The notes beneath the pieces are model-generated. The model saw only the letters and a list, made by a program, of their open reading frames with translations, made no database searches and had not been told where the DNA came from. A program made the position numbers and the translations under genes. Below are positions 52,001-59,958 of a stretch of DNA of 64,000 nucleotides, in pieces. Origin of the DNA: Lanius collurio. Its lineage: Eukaryota > Chordata > Aves > Passeriformes > Laniidae. The DNA is taken from contig JACBWW010000003.1 in the NCBI GenBank assembly GCA_020086605.1, positions 1,735,586-1,799,585 on the forward strand, written 5' to 3'. Each line of letters starts with the position of its first letter. Within the stretch, counting starts at the first letter, position 1.

Positions 52001-53113
52001 AAAGCAAGTGCTTCACTTTGTTTTCCTTTGTGAGAAACTGATCTTGTCTTGTATTCTTGTAGATACATCTCCATGTTCCCCTCCTCATCCTGTTCTCTCA
52101 GGCAGCCAAGGATAAAAAAAGAAGAATCCAGCAAAACAAGAGAACTGTGGTTTTTCTGCCTTCTGCTGATGAGCAAGTGAGCTCCTCTCACTCTGTGACC
52201 CACTGCCTCCAATGGTGCACAACCACACACACAATTATGGTCACACACCATTACCTCTCTGCTGAAGAGAGAAAAGCTTAATGAAGTTTCATCTTAAAGA
52301 TACTTGGCATACCTGATGGATAAATGCTACAAAATGCTGCTGAGAAAGACAGCATTTAAGGATTTCTTGAGCTTGAATCTCATTCTTTACACTGATCATT
52401 CAACTTTATTCCATGCTTTCTCAGGAATGTTACAAGAATGCAATTGTTAGAACTGAAGGGAAAAGAGAACTCCTCTTTAATTGGTGACTGCAATATTCTG
52501 AGGTCTAATTTCACTTGTATGTCAAAGCTCCAAGGCAGTCTATTTATCAGCTTTTCCAGACTTGCTCTTCCCAATTTTGAGTACTCTAGAGAAGGAAGCC
52601 AACAAAAAATAAAACTGCCTAGTCAACATATCCTGTTAAAACAGCCCACTTCCAAACTTCATGTTGGTGGAGTAAAATCTGTAAGATATTACCTCTGGCT
52701 ATTATGTATTTTGTATTGTGCTAGCACTATTTATTGGATTTTCCTTCTGCTGTTATAAAAATTGTTTGTATATATAGTGCAGAGCTATGAAGAAACAAAC
52801 TCAAAACCTCAGAAGGGACTATGAATAAAGGATTTCTTTTAGGATAAAGAAATCATTGTGAATATGCTTAAAATACAACCATAAACTCGAGTTAAGACAA
52901 AAGTAAAACGTACCTGTGAAAAGCCGAGCACTTCTCCATTTTCATCGAGCACATTAAAATTAATGATTGGACCTTGGACATCAGGATTGCTGAAATCTGT
53001 ATCATTGTAAATACGTACTACAGGAGCCCCATTGGTATATCTTAAGTTAGACAGCACAGTATAGGTGTAGTGAGCTAGTGCAAAGGTATGTTGTTTTATT
53101 TTCTCCATTCCAC
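3878..53113 (-). CDS. MOCOS: Molybdenum cofactor sulfurase, last ten coding exons (gene-level entry)
   Basis: MOCOS takes sulfur from L-cysteine and places it on the molybdenum cofactor, which activates xanthine dehydrogenase and aldehyde oxidase in the cytosol. The minus strand yields ten exons whose joined frame gives 538 residues up to a TAG stop. All junctions are GT-AG and every split codon closes correctly. The product matches the vertebrate family in order: the end of the NifS-like aminotransferase region, the RTGCFCN cysteine loop, a variable linker, MOSC-N starting at IYLYPIKSC, then MOSC with GPCSRCQIICID near the end. The N-terminal third, with the PLP-binding lysine, is not in the window. 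Birds excrete uric acid, which needs active xanthine dehydrogenase, so an intact gene is expected; I see no frameshift or premature stop. Exon numbers 6-15 assume the human layout of 15 exons. The family assignment rests on remembered MOCOS motifs, not a database search. Confidence 0.96.
6548..6569. repeat. T22 homopolymer
   Basis: An uninterrupted run of 22 T inside intron 14. A shorter T14 run lies at 6291-6304. On the opposite strand these could be eroded poly(A) tails, but no flanking element is recognisable. Confidence 0.85.
9139..9156. repeat. A18 homopolymer
   Basis: A run of 18 A in intron 14. I see no retrocopy upstream of it, so a simple repeat is the safest reading. Confidence 0.85.
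9579..9670. promoter_or_regulatory. CpG-rich block in intron 14 (possible regulatory element)
   Basis: About twelve CpG dinucleotides fall within roughly 92 bases, in a region where CpG is otherwise rare. The block holds clustered GCGCC, CTCGCC and GGGCGG words, the last being an Sp1-like GC box, and a GCTTTTATCC stretch. Its function is inferred only from composition. Confidence 0.35.
11163..11267 (-). CDS. MOCOS: MOCOS exon 14: MOSC cysteine motif
   Basis: This 105-base exon, phase 0 at both ends, encodes VVGPCSRCQIICIDQQSGER then NKEILQSLSSARGRK. The GPC-RCQ-ICIDQ-SG motif carries the conserved MOSC cysteines near the cofactor site. The acceptor is ATTTCAG and the donor is GTAAGT. Confidence 0.96.
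11268..13534 (-). other. MOCOS intron 13
   Basis: A 2.3-kb AT-rich intron. Its only notable structure is the perfect 30-bp palindrome at 11784-11813. The 61-codon minus-strand frame at 12118-12303 is Lys/Leu-rich, as expected from AT-rich DNA, and is not treated as a gene. Confidence 0.85.
11784..11813. repeat. Perfect 30-bp palindrome
   Basis: The 30 bases equal their own reverse complement, with no spacer. The half-site is ATTACATATGATGTT and the centre is GTTAAC. The symmetry stops at both flanks (T at 11783 and T at 11814). Confidence 0.95.
13535..13661 (-). CDS. MOCOS: MOCOS exon 13: MOSC domain core
   Basis: This 127-base exon adds one base to the arginine codon and then reads 42 codons: LKEPLEIEELIQRFRANIVI, NAPESFEEEEWAEISIGALQ, FQ. 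The RFRANIVI and F-E--W-EI-IG words are the diagnostic MOSC signature for binding the cofactor. The chosen acceptor (GAGACAG) is the one that restores phase with exon 12; a TGA lies just upstream in this frame. The donor GTGTGA is weaker than the others. Confidence 0.94.
13662..17599 (-). other. MOCOS intron 12
   Basis: A 3.9-kb intron. It contains a short GATA/TATA-like simple repeat near 16740-16775 and a 125-codon open frame at 14856-15233 on the minus strand that matches nothing I recognise. No other exon is seen. Confidence 0.85.
16753..16775. repeat. Short GATA/ATAG simple repeat
   Basis: An imperfect run of GATAGATATATAGATAGATA type. Too short to be more than a minor microsatellite. 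Confidence 0.6.
17600..17705 (-). CDS. MOCOS: MOCOS exon 12
   Basis: This 106-base exon lies after a short 625-base intron. It encodes LSPATNISLSLVNEAQYLLI then NVASILQLKEHISA, with split codons at both ends (glycine, arginine). SLVNEAQYLLIN is a strongly conserved MOSC word in MOCOS proteins. The acceptor has a run of T before AG and the donor is GTAAGA. The residues after the conserved word appear a little shorter than in the human protein. Confidence 0.95.
17706..18330 (-). other. MOCOS intron 11
   Basis: The shortest intron here, 625 bases, with donor GTATGT and a T-rich acceptor. It includes a T-rich tract near 18287-18314. Nothing else is visible. Confidence 0.9.
18331..18455 (-). CDS. 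MOCOS: MOCOS exon 11: MOSC domain start
   Basis: This 125-base exon completes the arginine codon of exon 10 and ends one base into a glycine codon. It encodes VKTYDCGEKIAGWFSAFLGR followed by PCRLIRQSSDIKSKSHQKNTK. The YD-G-KIA-W-S-FLGRPCRL pattern is typical of MOCOS at the start of MOSC; the basic, Ser-rich end is less conserved. The acceptor is GCAACAG and the donor is GTATGT. Confidence 0.95.
18456..22623 (-). other. MOCOS intron 10
   Basis: A 4.2-kb intron. It carries a short reverse-transcriptase-like fragment on the plus strand near 21.9 kb. The other open frames are short and unrecognised. Confidence 0.85.
21891..21965 (+). mobile_element. Possible degenerate non-LTR (CR1-like) reverse transcriptase fragment
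   Basis: From 21903 the plus strand reads YFRKAFDTLPLGKLNE. Active CR1 and related LINE reverse transcriptases carry a DF-KAFDTVPH motif followed by a Leu/Lys-rich helix, and the resemblance covers about 12 residues. Downstream the frame breaks with stops. It could be an old CR1 relic or a chance match. Confidence 0.38.
22624..22705 (-). CDS. MOCOS: MOCOS exon 10
   Basis: This short 82-base exon carries two bases completing glycine, 26 full codons, and two bases of an arginine codon. It encodes MDPISVSLEDNTGKETVICE then SKVCSH, which corresponds to the variable link between MOSC-N strands and the C-terminal MOSC part. The acceptor is CATCTAG and the donor is GTAAGT. The phase agrees exactly with exons 9 and 11. 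Confidence 0.94.
22706..28026 (-). other. MOCOS intron 9
   Basis: A 5.3-kb intron. Its one distinctive part is a GC- and CpG-richer block at about 25670-25921 that ends at an N. The rest is AT-rich without recognised elements. Confidence 0.85.
25670..25922. other. GC-rich, CpG-containing block ending at an ambiguous base
   Basis: Composition rises sharply compared with both flanks, with a dozen or so CpG sites (for example in GGCGCC, GCGTGCGCC and GGCGGCCGG). It stops at N 25922, after which the sequence becomes AAAAATAAATTT-like at once. It may be a small CpG island, an old GC-rich insertion, or an unresolved assembly spot. The overlapping open frames on both strands are not recognised. Confidence 0.5.
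28027..28189 (-). CDS. MOCOS: MOCOS exon 9: MOSC-N domain
   Basis: This 163-base exon starts in phase 0 and ends after the first base of a glycine codon. It encodes VTEWPVGNQGLLYDRNWMVV, then NGVCMTQKQEPRLCLV and KIMVIQAEG. WPVGNQGLLYDR-W and QKQEPRLC are hallmark words of the MOCOS/MARC-type MOSC N-terminal beta-barrel. The acceptor is CTTCCCAG and the donor is GTTAGT. Confidence 0.96.
28190..35064 (-). other. MOCOS intron 8
   Basis: A 6.9-kb intron. It includes a 132-codon minus-strand open frame at 28542-28940 of unknown nature, a T/TTTTG-rich tract at about 30914-30943 and a short TA-rich repeat near 32590-32616. No other exon is seen. Confidence 0.85.
30914..30943. repeat. T-rich (TTTTG)n tract
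   Basis: A run of T interrupted by G at intervals (TTTTG units). A similar tract occurs at 63027-63070. Simple repeat. Confidence 0.75.
35065..35508 (-). CDS. MOCOS: MOCOS exon 8: end of aminotransferase region, linker, start of MOSC-N
   Basis: This is the largest exon here: 444 bases, 148 codons, phase 0 at both ends. It opens with AGHVCGDNIDLVDGRPTG and SVRISFGYMSSFEDAQTFLN, the conserved end of the desulfurase fold. About 80 residues of acidic, Ser/Thr-rich sequence of low conservation follow, the expected flexible linker. The exon closes with ITVTKIYLYPIKSCSAFE, the first strand of MOSC-N. The acceptor is AACTAG and the donor is GTACGT. Several open frames on the plus strand across this exon are antisense shadows. 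Confidence 0.96.
35509..38173 (-). other. MOCOS intron 7
   Basis: A 2.7-kb intron with nothing recognisable apart from a short T-run near 37449-37460. Confidence 0.85.
38174..38290 (-). CDS. MOCOS: MOCOS exon 7: cysteine loop of the desulfurase
   Basis: This 117-base exon, phase 0 at both ends, encodes 39 residues beginning VDNMASLHNIHVRTGCFCN and ending NEDIQRNLQ. The RTGCFCN segment carries the cysteine that in the MOCOS/ABA3 family accepts sulfur from cysteine as a persulfide, so the key residue is present. The acceptor is GGGAAG, a weaker pyrimidine context than its neighbours, and the donor is GTTGGT. Splicing from exon 6 gives FSQ-VDNM, which matches the vertebrate order. Confidence 0.95.
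39165..39252. repeat. Two-copy tandem repeat, 44-bp unit
   Basis: TAGCACAGCTAAGAAA occurs identically at 39165-39180 and 39209-39224. The following 22 bases of each copy agree at about 16 positions. This is a local tandem duplication that has partly diverged. Confidence 0.85.
41546..41578. repeat. Short direct repeat, 19-bp period
   Basis: TCTTAGAGTCCCTT occurs at 41546-41559 and again at 41565-41578. A minor local duplication. Confidence 0.8.
44308..44331 (+). other. G-rich tract with quadruplex potential
   Basis: The tract has G-runs of 2, 4, 4 and 5 separated by short loops (T, TAAA, TGT). Only three runs have three or more G, so a two-tetrad or bulged quadruplex is the most that can be argued. 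Confidence 0.4.
47008..47148 (+). mobile_element. tRNA-Ile-derived SINE with CR1-like 3' end (TguSINE1-type), 5' part eroded
   Basis: From about 47031 the plus strand follows the 3' half of a tRNA-Ile gene. A CAAGGTTGTGGGTTTTATCC stretch and a CCCGTCTGGGCCA stretch align with the T-arm and acceptor of tRNA-Ile (expected GGTTCGATCCCCGT and GGGCCA). After the GGGCCA end comes GGCTGGACTTGCTGATCC and then GTGGGTCCCTTCCAACTCAG, the typical CR1 3' tail, ending AATATTCAGTGATC. A tRNA-Ile head fused to a CR1 tail is the structure of the passerine SINE known as TguSINE1. The 5' tRNA half (A box) is hardly recognisable, so the left edge is uncertain. The assignment is from memory of these sequences. 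Confidence 0.78.
48560..48740. other. GC-richer intronic block
   Basis: This stretch is richer in G and C than its surroundings and has long open frames in several phases on both strands (101 codons plus, 135 codons minus). None resembles a known protein to me. High GC lowers stop-codon frequency, which explains the frames without coding. Confidence 0.4.
52914..53113 (-). CDS. MOCOS: MOCOS exon 6: end of the PLP-dependent desulfurase core
   Basis: This 200-base exon begins with two bases that complete a glycine codon from the missing exon 5, then encodes 66 residues and ends in phase 0. Visible words are GMEKIKQHTFALAHYTY, GAPVVRIYND and VQGPIINFNVLDENGE. This is the segment leading from the large aminotransferase domain into the C-terminal small domain. 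The acceptor is TTTTGTAG and the donor is GTACGT. It is the most 5' exon I could find; the next upstream one, expected to contain a conserved FEDGT..FLD..ALKHGF stretch, was not seen in the remaining 10.9 kb. Confidence 0.95.
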
Positions 53114-56100
53114 CTACAAAAGAAAAGTGCACATATATGTCAGGTGCATTATTTTTATGGCAATGTAAAAAAAAAAGGATGATATTTCAGAATGGCACAG
53201 TCTGAGGCAATTAGCACAAAATTGGTAGTTGTGTTTCTTTAAATGCATATACAATTTTCAAATGTTTCTTTTCTCATGTAGAAGTTTCAGTATTGTTGCA
53301 CCGAGGATTTATCTAGAGTTAATCTACTGTAGAAACTTTAGAAAGGCAAAGTTTCACTGAAATGGATTACAGGAATGACGAGATTTAGAGTTGCAGTCTA
53401 TACATAAAACTAAGATGTTCTGACACAAATAAATTGAAAAACAAGTTTTTCTCCAGATCTAGCTCTGAAGATCATGGGAACACAATGCAGAAAGGGAACT
53501 GCTATGTCTGAGATAAAATGAAAATAATAAAAAATCTAAATGTAATGACAAAATGAAAATATCATTTTACAAGGAATTTATTTGAATAATGAAGAGTTAT
53601 TCTTCCAATACTTCTTCCTGTAGAAGAAAAAGGACATTGTGAAAGCTTCATTGACTACATCCATGCAATCTAGGGGCTCAAGAGAAACTTTACACACAAG
53701 TTTTCACAGAATGTGGCCTGGAAAAAGCATAAAGAGGAAATAAACTTTTTTTTTTCCCTACACTGTGCAGTTTGCAAAAGAGAACCACAGAGAATTCCTG
53801 ACAGATGAAGATATTTTCTACATCTCTGCTCTTTGAGGAGAGGTTGTGTCTTTGCTAGATATCCCTGTTGAAGTGGCTTCTATTATGCACACTATGCACT
53901 GCACCATAGTGGGTCTACATCATGTGGAAAGAACAAAAAAAGGTAAAGAATCACCAAAGACTTCTTGAAGTAGAAGAGCATTTTTCCTTCTGGGTTTTAG
54001 ACTCAGAGTATTTTTTTGTAATGCTGAGTATCCTCTTTGAAGCTCATAAGCATGCTTCACATTTTATTTTACTTTTTTTTATTAATCTTTGTAACTGAAT
54101 CTCACACATCTGTGCATATTACTCTTATATTGAGTATCCGGAAAGTTCCACCCTTTAATTGAAATTTTGTAATCTTGTTGACTTCTGTGCCTTTATTCAT
54201 AAAAAGACTGTGTCATTCATGAATTTATATAAAGGAAAAAATAAGACATATTTCTCCTGACATGTAGAAGAACTGCAGCAGCATCTGTTATTTCACTTTT
54301 CTTTGAGTTTCTATATCATGTGCTATGTCCTTTAGATAAGTTGGGAGAGCATACATTAAAAGCATCGAAACAGATTAGATGTAAGGTGGAAGTACAATTT
54401 TTGGTGCTGAAGAATAATAAAGAGAAATAAGATATTTAATGAGACACTAGCATGCAAAGCACTTGCAAGGAAGCATGCCAGAAGCTAATCAGTGCAATTT
54501 CTAGATGTTAGCCACAGTAAACTTGGCAAGCATCTCTAGAACATTTTGGTCTGAAAGATGATTTGTATTTCCAGAGTCTCTGAGAATAAAAGATTGCCTA
54601 GTCAGAAATGTCCTAGTCATTGTTGGGTAGAAGTCTTGAAATAACAAAAAAGAAGACCAAAACCACACACAAAAAAAGTTATTTCTGAGCATTTGCCAGA
54701 AAGTAGCTGTCTTAAGAGAAGTGACTGCCTTGTCAGCTTCTGAGATGCATCTAATCTCCTGATTCAGAGCTTTTCCAAATTGTCAGGAATCTTTTAATAG
54801 AAGATTAAACTACTGTCCTTGGGCCTGGTTGAAGAAATGTCTTATTCAGAAATTTCAGTCACTCATTCACAGCAATCATCCTGCTATCATTTCTATATTG
54901 TTTTCAGCTATTCTCCTTTAAAGTTTCTTAATTACATTTCCTTGTTCATTAGCAAGAATCTGATGAGCCTTTTAATTATTTATTCTGACAAATCCAAATG
55001 CAATAGCCTGCAGTTGCTTTCCTGCCCCATGATTGGAGAAAGGAAGCTGTGTTGCCAGGGTCCCATATTTTTAAGTAGCAGAATAGGTGGTAATTAGGTC
55101 TGATGTCACAGAAAACCTTATGGAAAAGCTACCAACAATCTGAAGTTTGTTCTGATAGAAAAAGGGATATATTCAGAAAATAGCTGTGATTTATTTTTAT
55201 TTTGTTCAACAAAATTATCTATACTGCATATTGCATAAATCCAGTGCTTACTGCATCTCCCTTCTAGCGACAAGAATGTGAGCAAGAGAAAATAAAAACC
55301 AGAACAAATCTCTGTTTGAGAATAAAAGTAGTTACACATCATAAGCCTTTTGGAAGACTTACAGTTTGGAAAAATCATTGATAATTCACCTCAAGAAGGT
55401 GCTAGGAAGGACGCAAGTGCCCTGACTCCTTCTCAGTCTAGAGATTTTATTCCTTACTGCTGCATTATTTCATTAAGGTGAATTGCATCTAGTTGCTCCT
55501 AAAAAAATATTTTAAAATTAAGAAAAATTTAAGCATTCTGTAATTTGGATCAGAATTAATCCCACATCTAAACTACATCAGATGAAGTCTCTCTAATACC
55601 ATCCACTGTATTTATGAGCATAATGTGTGTAGGAACACATTCAGCACAATGAATGCTCACAGTCCACAGTCTGCACTCATTGGTGACTTCTTGCTATGGC
55701 AGAACTGTAAGGGCTTCTCTGTTAAAAGGGAAACTTCTGCATTTCTTTGGATTAATATGCCCCTTATTACTTCATCTGCATGTGCATTTTTTGACATTAC
55801 ATCAGGCCAGACACGATCATTTAATTAATTCTTCTTCCCAGTAGCACCAGATTTTTCACCCAAATTGTTGCCCCAAAGAATATATATCTATTGTTGCCCT
55901 ATATACTTTTGCAGTGCTAAAGTTTTTGAGCAGAAGAGATTGACAAAGCAAGCTTGTACTTTTGTGCCCAAACCTCCTTGCCAAAGTAGTCTAGCAAACC
56001 TGTGGAGATGCTGTTACACCTCATATCGCTGATGTATGTTTGCACACCACAGCATTCTGATAGGTCAGCACCTATCAGATCTGCCATCCCATCTTTCATC

Positions 56101-58425
56101 TTAGTTTGGGTATTGTTATGGAAACTAACAGTGTTCCAGTATGGAAAATTCAGAGTGCCACTGCACTGGATAACTCACAGATAAATTTATAATGTCAGCT
56201 CTTCCATAGGAATTGCATGTGTGCATATGCCTCTCCACAGAGACTGTTTGAGAATGTGGGACAGTTAAGTCATCTGGAAGAAAAGGAGAAGTTATGGCAC
56301 ACTAAAAGAGGGTACAAACTATGTGCAGTCAAACTATTCAAATTTGTCATCATGGTATAGTAAATCCACTGCTTGTTTTGCCTGGTGATAACATTTTGTA
56401 TCTGCATTACTTCTGTCTTGCTAGCTGCTTGTTCTATGCAAAATAGAGTAAGATTTTCCTTTTTCCACTGGCATTTTATCTAATCAGAGAGGTCTGAGAT
56501 ATACAGATGTCCAGTAAGTCCAATTCAGTGAAGAATGATTCTGAGTTAGCATGGACCTGATTTTGCATTACATAATGGCAAACATGTAATGGCATATTGT
56601 CTCCTCTCCAAAAGAACCAGGATTTCAGCAGCCTAAATGTTCAAATGTTAGCTCTTCCTGAAAGAGCTGTAGACAAATAGGCATATGTCAACACCTATAA
56701 AACATTTTGAATAAAGAGATTAAGATAAAGCAGAGACTGAAATTGAGCCTCTAGAATGAAAGCTCTGGTGCTTAAGGTTTTCAGGCTGCACTCAGAAACC
56801 TCTGTGATCAGCATTCAAATACATTTTTTATCTCTCTTATTATGAGAAGCTAAATACCAGAGATAAAGAAGAAGAGAGACATAAAACAAATATACAGTTA
56901 TTGTTCTAACTCAGTGTGAAAAAGCCACAGAAATTGAGGTTTAAGCGACAAATTCTCGATCACTCCAGTAAATTCAATCTCACATCCATCTTTGGATAAG
57001 AGAAAGATCAATGTTATTCCCTATTCATCAGCATCACCTACTAGATAGCAATGAGGCAGAGAAATTATGACCTGAAATCTCAGCTAACCAATCAGCAGAG
57101 AGTAAAACCAAGATGTAGCCACCTTCTGCTGAATCCCAAATGAGAGAGATCACCACGCAGGACTGGTGAGTCAATGGAGCCATGGAACCTGGAAATCCCA
57201 TCAAACACCCTGAGTCCTTCCTTCATTTCCTCTAAGAAGCGTACATTAAGATTAATTTCTGAGCTTTTTCTGGAGTTCATTTATGCATAGAACTGGATGT
57301 TTCTGACTGAGGTCTGTCACCTACTCATTCTCCCCACAAAAAATCTCTTGAGGATGAACCTGGTAATGGTAATTTTTTTGCTAATTTGAGTGCTTCAGCT
57401 TTAAACCACATTAAACAATGTATTCTAACCAGTGCTATTCTTTAGCACTCCTGTTTTAAACAGAATGTTGCAAACATGAAAATGAAATTTTCTTAAGATG
57501 ATCCAACTCCCTCCCACTGAAGTGTAACCCAGAAATGTTATAAATACAAGAAAAGAAAGAGAAGAAAATATAATCAACTTGATCAGTCAGCCCTTGGTAG
57601 AACTTCTACATCTATCAACAGAAATATTAAATATATCCATTCCTGGTGGGATTTTCCCTCCTAAATTATGAGAATAGCTGCCTTAAGCAAGACCAAATCT
57701 AGCTACTGCCTGTTTCCCAGAGTGAGGAGTAACAGATGCCTAGAGGAAAAAATATATGGAAAAAGGTATGTAATTTCTAATCAGCTACAATGAAGTAAAC
57801 AAAATATATATATATTTAAAAAATCCCAAAATATGAAAATGTGCTTACAGGTTTGCTAACAGAAACTAAACATTTGTTTTAAAAACCAATGGTTTAAAAA
57901 CCTCTCAGGGAACTTGAGCTTTACAATTAATGCATTAACATTTCCTTGGTGTCACCATGAAAAAGTTCTTCCGATCTAAGAGAACTGCGATATTGGTCAA
58001 AACTGTTAACAAAATCTCATTCATTTAATTCAAAATAAACTACGGTAAATGGCTTATCAGCCAATTTATAAAAGTATCTATCATCCACACTCACAGAAAA
58101 GGCATAAGGCATGGACAGACTGCAAACCCCACTTTCACACTGACTCACAATACCAGTCCAATCAACTTGATTTATAAAACACGTGTAATAAAAATTGGCT
58201 TGGGGAAGATAAAGTGGGGTGGACCATGACTTTCTGCAGCTGAGGTGATGGTGTTTGAGAGCAAGAAGGGTAAAATCTGTGTCCCCAGTTGTCATTGGTA
58301 CTTCTAAAAATATAATGCAGGCTTCTTTCTAAAGTTAAGATGTAACAAAAAGAATTACATAAAAAGAAAATTTTGGTTATGAAATTATGTTTTCTTTTTT
58401 CCTGACAAGTACAAAATATTGTTTG

Positions 58426-58518
58426 AAAGTACATAATCAACTGGCAAGAATCCATCTCACAAGATCAGTGTCCAGACTGAAACTTTAGATGGACTCCTGC
58501 AACCTAATTATGTACTTT
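58426..58518. repeat. Imperfect inverted repeat, 32-bp arms, 29-bp spacer
   Basis: The arm at 58426-58457 and the arm at 58487-58518 are reverse complements at 26 of 32 positions. Runs of 7 and 12 matching bases lie at the two ends of each arm. The transcribed strand could fold into a hairpin. Confidence 0.9.
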
Positions 58519-59862
58519 TTGTGTGTCCAAAACAGAGAGCCCTGCCACACTCTCAATACAACTAAAACCATGCAGAATTCAATGGGTAATAGGGGGACCT
58601 TTTACTCTCTCAACACTAATTCTTTGCATAATAGCTTAAATCCTTTTATTCTCCTCCTTCTCCCACACCATCTCAATAGTTTAAGACTGTGGGAAGCAAC
58701 TGCTTAATCCTCTATTCAGAATGTTATACTGAAACCAAACATGAAACACATATTCGGTGTTTATCTTAATGAACAGAAGGCTCTTTGATGCCCCATCTCC
58801 CACTTCTTTAGAGAGCTAATTCAAGTTCTGTTTTCACACAGTGAGGGGAGTTTTGAAGTCTTTGTTCTAAATAAAATGAGCAGCACATTCTGAAAGAAGC
58901 AGCTCCTAATTTTCAAACATCATAATGATGAACACTATGCTTTTTTAAAAATTTTTTGGGAGTTGCATGAAAGCAAGGAAGTTGTACATGGCAGCTGTCT
59001 GACTCACTTTTAGTATAAATATTTTAATTACAGGTACAATTCAACCTCAGTTAAATGCTTGTTAGACTAATAGCTATCTAAGAATTCAAATGAGCTTCAG
59101 GTAAGACACATGTAATTTTCTGTTTGCTATTATGAGATTTCTTTTTTGAGCCAGAGTAGGGTATGTATTTCTATCCATTCTTTTCTTCCACGTGCCCATG
59201 CCATACTCTCAGCAAAAGTAATAATTTCAGGATGACTTTTCAAACCATAAAAAAAAGCAACATAAAAGATGACTGAGGAATCTTTCTTAAAAAGGCAGAA
59301 TGCTTTGCACATCCCATGGAAGCAGCATTCAAACTGTACTTCCAGAGTGCTAGATTACATGAGCCCACAGAGATTTCTGTGAGAACAACAGAATCATCCC
59401 TAAAAGTAAGTATTTATGTCATACTCACATTTTACCACTAAAGGCTTTATCTCCCAAGGTTTTTCTCAGTCCAGCAGAACAACTTCTGCTTATGATTCTG
59501 TCATCTTAAGGACAAAATGCAAGAGAAGCTTGTACTATAAAAGCACATGAATTCTCCTGGTAGCTGTTAGAAACCTGAATGTTATATACAGGCCTGTTTT
59601 CTGCTTTAATATGAAATGTCTCTGCCCTCTGTTAAAGGAGCCTGCTATGCACAATTCCTTGAAGTCAGCATGTGGAAGCTTTACGGCTGCTTGTTCCCTG
59701 GAACTTTTAACTCTCAATGACTCGTCTGCTAATATAAGGCAGAGCATAAAACTATTTGTGTCACAGTCATATCATGAGAATTTAGAAAATATTTAAAGAT
59801 GGGGCAGTAAGTCTTACATTTTCAAGCCAGTAAGATCAATTTGACCCTGATTTTGCATGAAC

Positions 59863-59958
59863 ATTTATTTATTTATTTATTAGTTTATTTATTTATGTAT
59901 GTATGCATGTATGTATGTATGCATGTATGTATGTATTTATTTATTTATTTATTTATTT
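59863..59958. repeat. Compound TTTA/TGTA tetranucleotide microsatellite
   Basis: About 96 bases of TTTA units flank a central block of TGTA and TGCA units, giving a symmetrical TTTA-TGTA-TTTA arrangement. Likely length-polymorphic. Confidence 0.95.

Larger units (their letters stand above)
38291..52913 (-). other. MOCOS intron 6
   Basis: The largest complete intron, 14.6 kb. It holds a 44-bp tandem duplication (39165-39252), a short direct repeat (41546-41578), a G-rich tract (about 44308-44331), the tRNA-Ile/CR1-type SINE (about 47.0-47.15 kb) and a GC-richer stretch at 48560-48740. No second gene is seen on either strand. Confidence 0.85.

Noticed and set aside
58017..58320. Minus-strand frame with FTLLALKH as a possible upstream MOCOS exon
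   Set aside because: The expected MOCOS stretch is a strongly conserved FEDGT..FLD..ALKHGF segment. Only ALKH and a few scattered residues agree, and the flanking residues do not fit, so this looks like chance.
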